Shown: positions 1 through 7,845 of the stretch, piece after piece
How the letters are laid out: every line of letters starts with the position of its first letter
Position numbering within the stretch: position 1 is the stretch's first letter
Virus record (IMG/VR): IMGVR_UViG_3300046323_000008
Span: 1 to 20,122 of that record
Direction: 5' to 3' (one strand)
DNA from: a virus
Length of the DNA stretch: 20,122 bases
Made by a program: the position numbers and the translations under genes
Notes under the pieces: generated by a model
The model's input: only the letters and a program-made list of their open reading frames with translations
Databases searched by the model: none
What the model was told of the DNA's origin: nothing

Positions 1-60
1 CTCTGGAGCATCAACTTCAAAACGCTGCCCGTCCGGTGCATTGACTTCGTAACGTGGCAT
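1..60 (-). CDS. N-terminus of a probable large ejection/internal virion protein (partial)
   Basis: Only the first 20 codons lie in the window. The ATG is at position 60 and the reading frame stays open to position 1. The translation begins MPRYEVNAPDGQRFEVDAPE. From family knowledge, a Y-E-V-x-A-P-D-G-x-x-[FY]-x-V-x-A-P-[ED]-G opening is common at the N-terminus of very large phage internal virion or ejection proteins, some of which carry a transglycosylase. That this is one is inference, supported by three ejection-type genes directly upstream. The stop codon of the preceding gene ends 10 bases before this ATG, and a weak GTAGAGA stretch lies between them. The rest of the gene lies outside the window, so catalytic domains cannot be judged. 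Confidence 0.6.
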   Translation of the reverse strand, partial: MPRYEVNAPDGQRFEVDAPE

Positions 61-70
61 AGTTCTCTAC

Positions 71-1444
71 TTATTTAAGTGGGCGACCTGAAAATCCAGC
101 AAATGTTGGTTGGGCTGCTTTACCTGTCGCTAATTGCGTAGCTTTGGCATATAACTGCTCATCCGTTAAGTTCATATTTTCGGGTCTAGCAGCAAGCATT
201 TTAGCAGCATTTAGTATGCGATTCTGTTCTGCAGTATCAGCACGTAATGCGGCACCTTCACGGCGAGTAGCAGCGGACTCCCCAATCTGCATTTTCTGTA
301 CTTTAAGCCAGTCGTCATAGTGTTTTTCAGTAATACCAAGCTTACGAGCTTCTTGCTTAAGTTGAGCACCTTTAAGACCTAAACCAGCTAACTGAGTCAT
401 CTTAGCATTTTCATCCGCACGGATACCTTTAATATCTTCAGCATAACCCTTCATAGCTTGAGTTGCGCCTTTACCGACGTTCTCGGCAAAGTTAGTAGAT
501 GTACCACCCATAATGCCAAGACCTGCTTCAGCAAGACGACTCCACATAGCATCTTTACGAGCTTTAGCAGAAGCTTCAGGATCACCAGCAATCATTTTTT
601 CGTACTTAGCCAGCATTGCATCAATAGGGTCTACTTTAGTTTCCGGCATTTCAGGTGCGCCAGTAGCTTTTTGTAATGGGGATTGTGGCTTAGCAGCTGG
701 ACGCTCGGTTAAGGACTTAAGACCAGGTTCGGTAGGAGCCGTAGGAGCTGCATTTGTTGCACGAATTTTATCAATCTCAGCTTGGCTAGGCGTAGAATTA
801 ATAGTACGTGTATTTGGTGAAGTATCTGTAAGACTTACATTCTTACGAGCATTAGAAGAGGCATTAAATCTAGCAGCTTGCGCTTCTAAATCACGGTTTT
901 CCCCAATAAAAGAATTAACCCCACGCTCAAAAGGTCCCCCAATATACTCGTTATATAAATCACCAAGCTTAGCAAGTGGGTTGTAATTTCTTGGGTTAAA
1001 AAACTCATTACCTGCGCCATAAAGAGCTTGTACACGTTGCATATAAGCGTTCTCAGATTCACCTTCTTGGCGTGGGGGCAGTTCTTTATCTTCTACCTCT
1101 CCAGCTTTTGCAAACGCAACAATGCCACCACCTGCATATTGACGCTCAGGAATTGGTAACTGGGCAACACCCATATCTCTACCATCAGTCATTGGAGGCT
1201 GTTCAGCTTCTGCATTTTGCTGCATCAACTGTTCCATTATCGTAGGTTGAGGCGCACCGGCACCTTGCATAGCCTTAGTACGGGCAACAGCTTCAGTCAT
1301 TTCCGCTTTTCTAGACAGAATAGGTGCAATCATATCTTCACTAATTTGCTTCTTTTGGGCCATCTGCATAATCATGGCTTGTGGAAGTTTAGCTAAGTCG
1401 TCGATAGACCCACTTTGTTGCTTGAGTGCGCTAAGTATGCTCAT
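71..1444 (-). CDS. Predicted internal virion / ejection protein, 457 aa
   Basis: No enzymatic motif is recognised. Residues 1-60 are helical and Met/Gln-rich. Residues 102-111 read QYAGGGIVAF, a short tag that recurs in other proteins of this window. Residues 205-270 are Pro/Thr/Ala-rich and probably unstructured. Residues 271-420 are charged and helical, with a segment LAEAGLGIMGGTS (304-316) that I associate with a conserved patch of phage internal proteins. Low Cys content, long helices, a disordered linker and a position between two other ejection-type genes fit a protein packaged in the head and expelled with DNA. The ATG lies just after the upstream stop (TAATAATG), with AGG about 11 bases upstream as a modest ribosome site. 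Function is inferred from context; a scaffold-like role is an alternative. Confidence 0.65.
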   Translation of the reverse strand: MSILSALKQQSGSIDDLAKLPQAMIMQMAQKKQISEDMIAPILSRKAEMTEAVARTKAMQGAGAPQPTIMEQLMQQNAEAEQPPMTDGRDMGVAQLPIPERQYAGGGIVAFAKAGEVEDKELPPRQEGESENAYMQRVQALYGAGNEFFNPRNYNPLAKLGDLYNEYIGGPFERGVNSFIGENRDLEAQAARFNASSNARKNVSLTDTSPNTRTINSTPSQAEIDKIRATNAAPTAPTEPGLKSLTERPAAKPQSPLQKATGAPEMPETKVDPIDAMLAKYEKMIAGDPEASAKARKDAMWSRLAEAGLGIMGGTSTNFAENVGKGATQAMKGYAEDIKGIRADENAKMTQLAGLGLKGAQLKQEARKLGITEKHYDDWLKVQKMQIGESAATRREGAALRADTAEQNRILNAAKMLAARPENMNLTDEQLYAKATQLATGKAAQPTFAGFSGRPLK

Positions 1445-1446
1445 TA

Positions 1447-2691
1447 TTATTTACCTGCAAACATGTTGTAGAGAGACAATCCAGTTAAACCTGCACCGCC
1501 TAATTGACTTGCAAAGCTTGGAGCTGGAGTAGATGTAGCTGTTGTAGAAGAAGACTGAGATACTGGAACACCACGAAGGATATTAGCCATGTTTCCAAGT
1601 TGTTCTGCTGGGAAGCCTAAGCGACTCATTAAATCTTGATAACGAGCATCAATACCTTGCTGGTCAACTGCACGCTGTAAGTCACCATAAGCGCCTTGAG
1701 TTTTAATACGATCAATATCCGCAGCTTGTTCAGCAACACCCAACTGACCATAAGTAGCACCTAATGTGCCAAGTCCTGCCGCAGATTGAAGTGCAGCTGC
1801 CTGATTAGCTTTTTGTGCATCTAAGGCTTGTGCTGAACCTAATTGTTGCACACTAAGACCTGCTTGTTGGTTAGCTAAATCACGTGCTTGTTGTGCGGCT
1901 TGGTTAGCTCTTTGTGCCTCTAAAGACTGTGCAGAACCAAGTTGTTGTACACCAAGGCTAGCCTGTTGATTAGCTAAGTTGGTTTGGTAGGCTGCAGCAC
2001 GGTCACGCTCAAACTGTTGTTGTGCATTTGTATAGGCATCTTGTTGGCCTTTATACTGCAAACCTTGCATTTGCGACTGTAGGTTACGGTCTAATTCTGT
2101 TTGAGCAAGTAAACTTCTAGCGCCGCCATAAGTGCCTTGACGAGCCGAACCTAAATTCTGTGCAACAGAACGAATCTGTGCATCACGTAAAGCTTGGTCT
2201 TTAGCATAGTCGGTTACGTTTTGCTGGTAAGGCGACATGTATTTAGAAGCTTGATCTGCACCAAACTCACCTGCCTTATCCATTTGGTATTGCTGTAAAG
2301 TATTTGCAGTAACGTCTGTACCTGCCCCTAATTGGTACTGGCTAAGATCTTGGGCTTTTATTTGTGGGAGACTTCCGTATATATCTGTTGCTTTTCCTAA
2401 TGCAGTTGAACCTAAACCAAACTGTTCAGGAGTTTGCATACCTGCTAATTCTGTGCCAATTTGAGTTTGTAGTGCGGATAAGCCAGCTACTCGTCCTTCA
2501 CCACCTAAACCAGATGCAGCTAACTCATCACCGATTGTACCGGCATAATCTTTAGAAAAAATCTCTTGTGCTTTTGGTAGTAAACCAGGAATGTACCCCG
2601 CTTTCCCTTCAGTTCCTTTACCCACAAAATAGGGCATTAACTGGGTTGGGATTGACTGTTGTCCTGTTACGGTACTTGTTGTTGTTGCCAT
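1447..2691 (-). CDS. Gln/Ala-rich coiled-coil internal virion protein, 414 aa
   Basis: The protein is dominated by Ala, Gln and Gly. Residues 150-175 (YMSPYQQNVTDYA and following) open a long predicted helix continuing to about 350. Within it, residues 239-271 and 272-304 form a near-exact tandem 33-residue repeat. Low-complexity Ser/Thr residues (377-392) lead to a short hydrophobic tail ending SLYNMFAGK. From family knowledge, long Ala/Gln-rich helical proteins that sit beside tail-hub genes in podoviruses are typically ejection proteins, with P22 gp7, gp16 and gp20 as functional analogues. No sequence homology to those is claimed. The start has AAAGGA eight bases upstream of ATG, inside the tail of the previous gene. 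Confidence is good for a structural role and moderate for ejection. Confidence 0.7.
   Translation of the reverse strand: MATTTSTVTGQQSIPTQLMPYFVGKGTEGKAGYIPGLLPKAQEIFSKDYAGTIGDELAASGLGGEGRVAGLSALQTQIGTELAGMQTPEQFGLGSTALGKATDIYGSLPQIKAQDLSQYQLGAGTDVTANTLQQYQMDKAGEFGADQASKYMSPYQQNVTDYAKDQALRDAQIRSVAQNLGSARQGTYGGARSLLAQTELDRNLQSQMQGLQYKGQQDAYTNAQQQFERDRAAAYQTNLANQQASLGVQQLGSAQSLEAQRANQAAQQARDLANQQAGLSVQQLGSAQALDAQKANQAAALQSAAGLGTLGATYGQLGVAEQAADIDRIKTQGAYGDLQRAVDQQGIDARYQDLMSRLGFPAEQLGNMANILRGVPVSQSSSTTATSTPAPSFASQLGGAGLTGLSLYNMFAGK
1780..1977 (-). repeat. Tandem 33-residue repeat (2 x 99 bp) inside the coiled-coil protein
   Basis: Residues 239-271 and 272-304 of the 414-aa protein both start LANQQA and contain VQQLGSAQ, followed by L-[ED]-A-Q-[RK]-A-N-Q-A-A. 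The DNA copies have diverged, so this is an old duplication kept at protein level. A 33-residue period equals three 11-residue (hendecad) coiled-coil steps, which would preserve helical register. The hendecad reading is inference. Confidence 0.85.
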
Positions 2692-2701
2692 AATTTATCC
2701 T

Positions 2702-4204
2702 TTACGCAGGTAAAACTTTATCTGCATTTACTTTACGAATTTGTTTAGTAGTACCATGTGCTTGTTTACGTACCCTGTCCATCATGTCATATAGTTTCTT
2801 GGCACCAGCTTTAGAAGAGCCATTACCTAAATTGGAAACTACATCACTAGAAACTACAAATTCACCATCTGCTAATCTAGCTGGCTGGTCTTTACCAATA
2901 ATAGCAGGAATATCATCACTTAAGCCATCCCCACCACCCGATAAAAAGCGGGGTTCTCCACCCATAGCGTAGCCTCCCATAGCATAACTAGCTAGGTTGT
3001 CCGTGCCCGGCTCATCATCAACTGAACCACCATAAGCGAATTGGTACGGGTTCTTTGCCATAGCAGCTTCACCACGCTTACGACCTGCTTCAATCTCAGC
3101 CATTTGAGCGTTATAGTCAGCATCTGAAATTGCGCCCGCAGCTTGTTGTTGGTTTAGTAAATCTCTTTGGGCATCTAGGTCAGATAAACCCATAGCTCCA
3201 ACACCCACTGATAAGGCAGCTTTTCCTGGTGCCATAATCCCAGCTACTTTATCTGCTTGTGCTATTGCTGCTTTAGGGTCAGTAATTAAGCTCTTAAGTC
3301 CACCACCTGTTTTTTGAACATTTTCCAAACCTTCTTTAAGGGCATCTGTATAAGTACTACCGGTAGTTGCTTTATTAGCAAAATCAGCTGCTGAGTCGTA
3401 TGCGCTAGACGCAGCGTTAGAAATATTAGAACCAATCTGCCCCATAGCAGTACCAAAGTTACCACTTGCTAAATTAGACATAATTCCTGGAGGAGGGGGA
3501 GGTGTATAAGCTTGTGCCATACCTGCAGTTGGGTCTGATAGAGAACCCGCAAAATCACCTACAGGAGGAGCTACTGATGGGGTTATAGGAGGTGGAACAA
3601 CATCTAAACCAGGAGTCGGTGTGCCAGCAGCGCCAGTACCTAAATCAGCTGCACGAGCATATTCACCAAGGCTAGACATACCGTAAGCCATTGCACCACC
3701 CATCAAAGCACCTTGAAGGTTAAAATTACCGCCTTTACGCATTACACCTGATCCAGTTAAAGCCCCTAAACCTGTCATAGCATATGTAGGAAGCCCCATT
3801 GCAGAGCCAGCAACCATACCAACAGTACCCCAACCACCTGGGATAGTCTTACCAACCGCTTTGTCTAAACCTACGAGACCTTGATCTACTGCACCCATAC
3901 CAGACTGAAATGCTTGACTAATAGGGGCTGTAAGCTGTGATACACCTTTAGAAATAGGGTCAGAAGCATTTTTATTAATACCTGTACCTAAGAAACCACC
4001 ACCGCCGCCAATACCAAACATACCAAATTCGGGTAAACCCGTAGCTGGGTTAATAGTGCCTGAACCCCCCGCAGCTTTAAGCATCTGGGCTTCTTGTGGG
4101 TTAATATGGGCTAATATAGTATCGCCATTACGTCCTTTATCTTGGAGGTCTTGGGCAACACGTTTTAGTCCTTGGGCTTGTCCGCCCGCTGCGTAATAGT
4201 TCAT
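2702..4204 (-). CDS. Gly/Ala-rich internal virion / ejection protein with conserved C-terminal module, 500 aa
   Basis: N-terminal residues 28-60 (DTILAHINPQEAQML, then GGSGTINPATGLPEF) match a block I recognise in phage internal or tail proteins. Residues 60-190 are Gly/Ala-rich with hydrophobic stretches (GTVGMVAGSAMGLPTYAM), which could insert in a membrane. Residues 195-240 are Pro-rich. Three [FY]-A-x-GG tags occur at 4-8, 389-393 and 407-411, and a YAMGG copy follows directly at 412-416. Residues 419-500 form a second conserved module: GDGLSDDIPAIIG, QPARLADGEFVVSSDVVSNL, then a basic helix. The repetitive, membrane-friendly composition and its place after the tail-hub genes suggest a protein that helps DNA cross the envelope. 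Family role is inference. AAGAGG lies five bases before the ATG. Confidence 0.7.
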   Translation of the reverse strand: MNYYAAGGQAQGLKRVAQDLQDKGRNGDTILAHINPQEAQMLKAAGGSGTINPATGLPEFGMFGIGGGGGFLGTGINKNASDPISKGVSQLTAPISQAFQSGMGAVDQGLVGLDKAVGKTIPGGWGTVGMVAGSAMGLPTYAMTGLGALTGSGVMRKGGNFNLQGALMGGAMAYGMSSLGEYARAADLGTGAAGTPTPGLDVVPPPITPSVAPPVGDFAGSLSDPTAGMAQAYTPPPPPGIMSNLASGNFGTAMGQIGSNISNAASSAYDSAADFANKATTGSTYTDALKEGLENVQKTGGGLKSLITDPKAAIAQADKVAGIMAPGKAALSVGVGAMGLSDLDAQRDLLNQQQAAGAISDADYNAQMAEIEAGRKRGEAAMAKNPYQFAYGGSVDDEPGTDNLASYAMGGYAMGGEPRFLSGGGDGLSDDIPAIIGKDQPARLADGEFVVSSDVVSNLGNGSSKAGAKKLYDMMDRVRKQAHGTTKQIRKVNADKVLPA

Positions 4205-4246
4205 ACGAACCTCTTAGGAGTAATTTGGGGTAATTTTAACATTTAT

Positions 4247-4903
4247 TTAGCCACCTGAGAACTGTATTCGGATAGCTGGAACGTACACGGTAGGAGTTAC
4301 GCCGGGTAAAGTAATTGTTTCTAAAATAGGGCCTGAAGCACTTGCGTAGATATAGTATCTAGTCTTTTCGCCCGCCCGCCTATATACAGCTTGGGGGTTA
4401 ACAAACTGCACATCGTCGTTGTTAAATAGTTTGTATGCTTTACCAGAATTGGATGTATTTACCCACCCGGCGCCGATGTTTCTTTGTGCATAGACATAAA
4501 CAATTTGATTAGCGTTTGTTCCAGATATATTTAAAGCAATAGATAACGAGTACACCCCTTCGTACTGAAACGTAAACTCTCCTGTTAGGGGGTCGTAGGT
4601 AATACCTTCGCTTACTGGGGGTAAAAAGCTGTCCGGAATCAACAAGGTAGGTGTGGTTGCTATTGCAATAGACGCAGCCCGGTCATACGCTTCTATATAA
4701 GACGGTTCCCAAGCAGTAGTTTGCAATGTGCCGTCTGGATAAACAATTCCTGGGTCTGTAACTACTTGGCTTACCTGGGTATTAAAATCATCTAATCTAT
4801 TAAAGTAAAGGCGCAGTGCGTTTTGGAACTGATCTTGTTGACGTTGATCGTAGTCAAACGGACTTAGCGGTAGCGCTGGCGCTCTTACATTATATTTAGC
4901 CAT
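4247..4903 (-). CDS. Tail needle- or receptor-binding-like protein with jelly-roll C-terminus, 218 aa
   Basis: Residues 18-47 form a Gln/Leu/Asp-rich helix likely to be a short coiled coil. Residues 55-65 (YPDGTLQTTAW) match a linker motif frequent in phage fibre proteins. Residues 98-218 are beta-rich with an F-x-Y-E-G-V-Y-S-L-S-I pattern typical of C1q/TNF-like trimeric jelly rolls. The gene overlaps the stop of the gp10-like gene by one base (TAATG), implying translational coupling. In P22-type phages the gene after gp10 encodes the trimeric tail needle gp26, and the Sf6 needle ends in a TNF-like knob, so a needle or tip role is attractive. The long coiled-coil shaft of gp26 is missing, so a receptor-binding tail protein is equally possible. 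A 42-base gap follows, holding only the ribosome site of the next gene. Confidence 0.55.
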   Translation of the reverse strand: MAKYNVRAPALPLSPFDYDQRQQDQFQNALRLYFNRLDDFNTQVSQVVTDPGIVYPDGTLQTTAWEPSYIEAYDRAASIAIATTPTLLIPDSFLPPVSEGITYDPLTGEFTFQYEGVYSLSIALNISGTNANQIVYVYAQRNIGAGWVNTSNSGKAYKLFNNDDVQFVNPQAVYRRAGEKTRYYIYASASGPILETITLPGVTPTVYVPAIRIQFSGG

Positions 4904-6735
4904 TACCTATGTCCGTCTGCTTGGCTATCTAAACGTGGGCTACCTAACTGCCACTGCACACCTAGCCCAGTAGATAAAATCTTAAAGCCCATCTGACGTG
5001 CACGTGCACGAATAAATACCTGGTCGGTATACACATCTACAGAAGTCTCAATTACTCGCTCATTAGGCTCGGTCTTATATACAGAACCTGGGAAGTTTCT
5101 TGGGCGCATTGTAAGGAGAATCTCTGGTGACTCTGCTGTAGACCCTGTGAAATCTATGTCAGGCAGTATCCGCTTAATAAGCATGAACTCGTCACCGTCG
5201 GTGATGTCAAAGTCTGAAGACGTAATAAACGATTCCATTGGTAGTCCGTTGTCATCAACACCTTGCTCATGGTTGTAAATAATCTGCTGTCCAGCAGCTT
5301 GTGGGTATTGGCGAAGGGGGCTGTCATTCCAAGCAGTGCGCTCAATAGAACCGTAATACCAAATTCTTTCTAAGTGGTTATAGACCACATAAGCGTTGTT
5401 TACATTGCTATCCGCAGTAGGATAAAACCACCAAACCTCATTCCAACCCTCATTAGTGCCACATACAATTTGCTCTAGTTGATTGTAGTTAAGGTTGGTA
5501 AACACATGGTTACGTAGTGAGCAAGGTAGGGTTTCTACACGGCCTGAATAAGCATAAAACTTGTCGGTGCCCATCCAATAAGCGGTGTTGTTTGCAATAG
5601 CTACCGAGCGAGGTCCAGCAATAGAAATGTTATCTGACATTTCCTGAATACCAAACACATCTGCAGTGCCTAAAAACTGTAGTGAATTTAATGTAGCATT
5701 AGTAAAAACTAATGTTTCTTGTCTTGTTGCAATAGCTCTAACAATCGCAGACCCCCTAGACACTCTTAAAAATCCTGCGGAGTTAGTCGGTGCTGGTGTC
5801 CAGTATTCAGGGCGATCTTGGTCAGACCAGCGAATTAACAACGGGTCAAAATCACCACCACCAAACGGGGTTGCGCCAAAAGCTAATAAGTGTTTATCTC
5901 CTTGAGAAGTCATAATCTGCATGGCTTCAGTAGGCACTTCAGTTGCACCGGGTAAAGAACTTAATAGCACTGCACGACTACCAAACGTACCATCAAAAGT
6001 CCAATAGTAAATAGCGCCGTTACGGATATTCATTACTAAGTCGTTATCAAAATTATCAAACCACCAATCTCTTTGGTACTCTGCTACTGGAACGATAGAA
6101 CCTGAACCCCAAGTTGTACGTCCCCAAGCACCAGCACCCCAACCATAACCATAAGTAGTTGTAACTGGCCCTGGGTTAATTTGGCATGCAACAACAATAG
6201 CTGTACCGCCCCCATTAGAAACTGTAGAAGTAGCGGCAGTATCAACAACCACCGTAAAGTTATCTTGGTCAACAACAGTAACTACAAACTCTTTATTTAA
6301 CGAACCCGCAGGTATACCCCCTACTGCAGTTGCACCCGATATAGTTACGTATGCGCCAGTAAGTACACCATGACTAATGATATTAATATTTACTGTAGTA
6401 GAGCCATTAGTTGTGTCTATGCAGTTATCTGACGCAGGGGTAGAAAAGGTATTAGCTATTGGTGTAATGTCGTATAAGTTATTACCAGCTTCGGCGTACA
6501 CTTTGATATTAGTGCCAACAGCAAGTACATTTTCCCCACCACTAGCAACCCAAGTAAATAAAGAACGGCATACGCCTAGGTAATTTTGAATAGTAGACTT
6601 TAACCAACCACCTATTTTTTGGGGGTATCCAGAACGAAAACGAATTTTATCGCACGAATACCAACCGCCTTCGTTGGTATAGTTAGTCTGGTCTCTATTG
6701 ACCCCGGGCTTAAATTGTAGTTTTTGTAATGGCAT
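4903..6735 (-). CDS. P22 gp10-like tail hub / packaged-DNA stabilisation protein, 610 aa
   Basis: The N-terminus (residues 5-45, with F-K-P-G-V-N-R-D and W-Y-S-C-D-K-I-R-F-R-S-G-Y-P) and the long run of beta strands rich in Trp/Tyr (residues 215-470) fit the propeller-like hub proteins of podovirus tails. The C-terminus (MGFKILSTGLGVQWQLGSPR) resembles the closing strands of P22 gp10. Residues 101-187 look like an inserted beta module with SHGVLTGAYVTISG and DNFTVV, of the kind databases often label E1-FCCH-like. A Tyr/Gly/Trp-rich stretch (196-210) follows. Known gp10 joins the portal/gp4 neck to the tail needle and retains packaged DNA. Assignment rests on fold-like pattern and on the downstream needle-like gene, not on a computed alignment. 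AGGA lies ten bases before the ATG within the endolysin end. Confidence 0.6.
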   Translation of the reverse strand: MPLQKLQFKPGVNRDQTNYTNEGGWYSCDKIRFRSGYPQKIGGWLKSTIQNYLGVCRSLFTWVASGGENVLAVGTNIKVYAEAGNNLYDITPIANTFSTPASDNCIDTTNGSTTVNINIISHGVLTGAYVTISGATAVGGIPAGSLNKEFVVTVVDQDNFTVVVDTAATSTVSNGGGTAIVVACQINPGPVTTTYGYGWGAGAWGRTTWGSGSIVPVAEYQRDWWFDNFDNDLVMNIRNGAIYYWTFDGTFGSRAVLLSSLPGATEVPTEAMQIMTSQGDKHLLAFGATPFGGGDFDPLLIRWSDQDRPEYWTPAPTNSAGFLRVSRGSAIVRAIATRQETLVFTNATLNSLQFLGTADVFGIQEMSDNISIAGPRSVAIANNTAYWMGTDKFYAYSGRVETLPCSLRNHVFTNLNYNQLEQIVCGTNEGWNEVWWFYPTADSNVNNAYVVYNHLERIWYYGSIERTAWNDSPLRQYPQAAGQQIIYNHEQGVDDNGLPMESFITSSDFDITDGDEFMLIKRILPDIDFTGSTAESPEILLTMRPRNFPGSVYKTEPNERVIETSVDVYTDQVFIRARARQMGFKILSTGLGVQWQLGSPRLDSQADGHR

Positions 6736-6741
6736 ACGGGT

Positions 6742-7263
6742 TTATCCTAGCATCTTAAGTGCTTCGTCTTTAACTTCATTAACCCGGCGCTCCCAACCTT
6801 TACCGAATACAGGCCAAGTTTTGAGGGACTTTAGGAATTGTAACCGACTATCGCAGTAGTCCTCAACTAGAGTTTTGGCTTTATCACCTTTATAACGGTT
6901 TACGGTAGCCACAGTAACTGGGCCAAGACCCCCATCAGGCAACAACCCAACGCAAGTCTGAAGATTCTTAGTAGCGCGCCCGACCCCGGAATTAACAGCG
7001 AAGTCAAAAACAGCGTAATCGACACCAGATATAAGCTCATCAGCATTGCAAGCATCCCAGTACTTCCTTTTATAAAGTGGTGCTACATCAGAAACCGTTA
7101 ACGCTCTCATTTGTTTTTCGTTGACAGGGTGCCCTACCCATAATGCCCAAACAGCTGCAGTAACCCCAAGATTAGTCATACCACCTGGATCATCTTTATG
7201 ATTTACGAATCCTGCTTCGTGCTCAAGTAGCTTTTCTAAACAAGCTGGAAAATTACTTTGCAT
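6742..7263 (-). CDS. GH108-family endolysin (N-acetylmuramidase), 173 aa
   Basis: The enzyme would cleave peptidoglycan glycan strands in the periplasm at lysis. Residues 12-36 carry the family signature LLEHEAGFVN and DDPGGMTNLGVT, with Glu16 the expected catalytic acid; the usual E-G-G-Y is E-A-G-F here. KYWDAC (67-72), FDFAVNSG (86-93) and GWERR (156-160) are further GH108 hallmarks. LPDGGLGPVTVATVN (108-122) matches the peptidoglycan-binding half (PG_binding_3-like). No signal peptide or membrane segment is visible, so export must depend on the holin just upstream. I chose the ATG at 7263 over a TTG at 7287, because the family alignment starts there and GGGAAAG precedes it. It overlaps the holin gene by 11 bases. 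Length is normal for the family. Confidence 0.9.
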   Translation of the reverse strand: MQSNFPACLEKLLEHEAGFVNHKDDPGGMTNLGVTAAVWALWVGHPVNEKQMRALTVSDVAPLYKRKYWDACNADELISGVDYAVFDFAVNSGVGRATKNLQTCVGLLPDGGLGPVTVATVNRYKGDKAKTLVEDYCDSRLQFLKSLKTWPVFGKGWERRVNEVKDEALKMLG

Positions 7264-7663
7264 CTTTAGATCTTTCCCGCATATCAATAATTTTTTCTAA
7301 AGTACGACCACCAAAGTAAAAAGACATAATTAGCATGCCCCATTGACCTAATAGCTCTACATATTTGCTGTTGGTTTCCATATTAAAAGCGCTCATCATG
7401 GCAAAGATAAAATACCCCGCTAGGATCGCCATAAGCGTCATGGGGCGTATGTTTTTACTCAACCAGCTATCGCTCATCATGTCGGCTTGTTGGCGTTTAG
7501 TAAGCTCTTGCTGTTCAACTACATCCGCCTGTATCTCTGCTAGTTTCCCTTCTTGCGCTAATTTAGCAAGGTCTAGTTGCGCCTGTGCTTTGGCTTGGGG
7601 GTCAGGAATCAGCTTGTCTATAAGCTTCATCCCAACCGAGACGATGTCGTCAATCCCAAACAT
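7253..7663 (-). CDS. Holin (3TM holin-like, gene-transfer-agent type), 136 aa
   Basis: The opening LIDKLIPDPQAKAQAQLDLAKL (residues 14-35) followed by a charged Glu/Gln helix and then paired membrane segments matches the holin family known as 'holin of 3TMs, for gene-transfer release' (PF11351-like, from memory). Residues 73-93 (starting RPMTLMAILAGYFIFAMM) and about 102-118 (VELLGQWGMLIMSFYFG) are the clear transmembrane helices. The C-terminus is charged (RERSKDAK) and would face the cytoplasm. The protein should accumulate in the inner membrane and open it at the programmed lysis time, releasing the downstream endolysin. The start overlaps the upstream stop by one base (TAATG). The endolysin gene starts inside the last codons, so production of the two is coupled. 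Confidence 0.8.
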   Translation of the reverse strand: MFGIDDIVSVGMKLIDKLIPDPQAKAQAQLDLAKLAQEGKLAEIQADVVEQQELTKRQQADMMSDSWLSKNIRPMTLMAILAGYFIFAMMSAFNMETNSKYVELLGQWGMLIMSFYFGGRTLEKIIDMRERSKDAK

Positions 7664-7845
7664 TACTTAGCTTTCTTAGTGCGAACTGTTTTAGCAACAA
7701 CTGCAGGTTTTTTAACAGTGCGTTTTTTAGCAACTGGTTTCTTTTTTGGAGTTTCCTCTGGAAAAGGCCAAGCAACACCACCAGCATCTACCGTAATTTT
7801 CGGTACATACCCAAGCTTGTCAAAAATCCAAGTCACAATAAACAT
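7663..7845 (-). CDS. Small Lys-rich protein of the lysis cassette, 60 aa
   Basis: The first 16 residues (MFIVTWIFDKLGYVPK) are hydrophobic and aromatic. A central AWPFPEE follows, then a very basic tail from residue 33 built of KK-P-x-A-like steps (KKKPVAKK, VKKPAVVAK, VRTKKAK). It might be a membrane-anchored peptide with a cytoplasmic nucleic-acid or phospholipid-binding tail; that is inference. It is flanked by one-base TAATG overlaps on both sides, so translation is coupled to the 77-aa gene before it and the holin after it. Lysis genes next door make a lysis regulator (antiholin or pinholin-like) possible, but it lacks a full transmembrane span and shows no spanin hallmark. I do not know a function for it. 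Confidence 0.75.
   Translation of the reverse strand: MFIVTWIFDKLGYVPKITVDAGGVAWPFPEETPKKKPVAKKRTVKKPAVVAKTVRTKKAK

Noticed and set aside
513-986. 157-residue plus-strand open frame opposite the 457-aa gene
   Set aside because: Antisense to a well-supported gene, with no recognisable domain and not in the orientation of any other gene.
4205-4246. AT-rich 42-base gap as a possible promoter
   Set aside because: I see only a ribosome site for the next gene and no convincing -35/-10 pair on the coding strand.
7264-7287. Eight-residue TTG-initiated extension of the endolysin
   Set aside because: The family signature begins after the ATG at 7263, which has its own GGGAAAG upstream.
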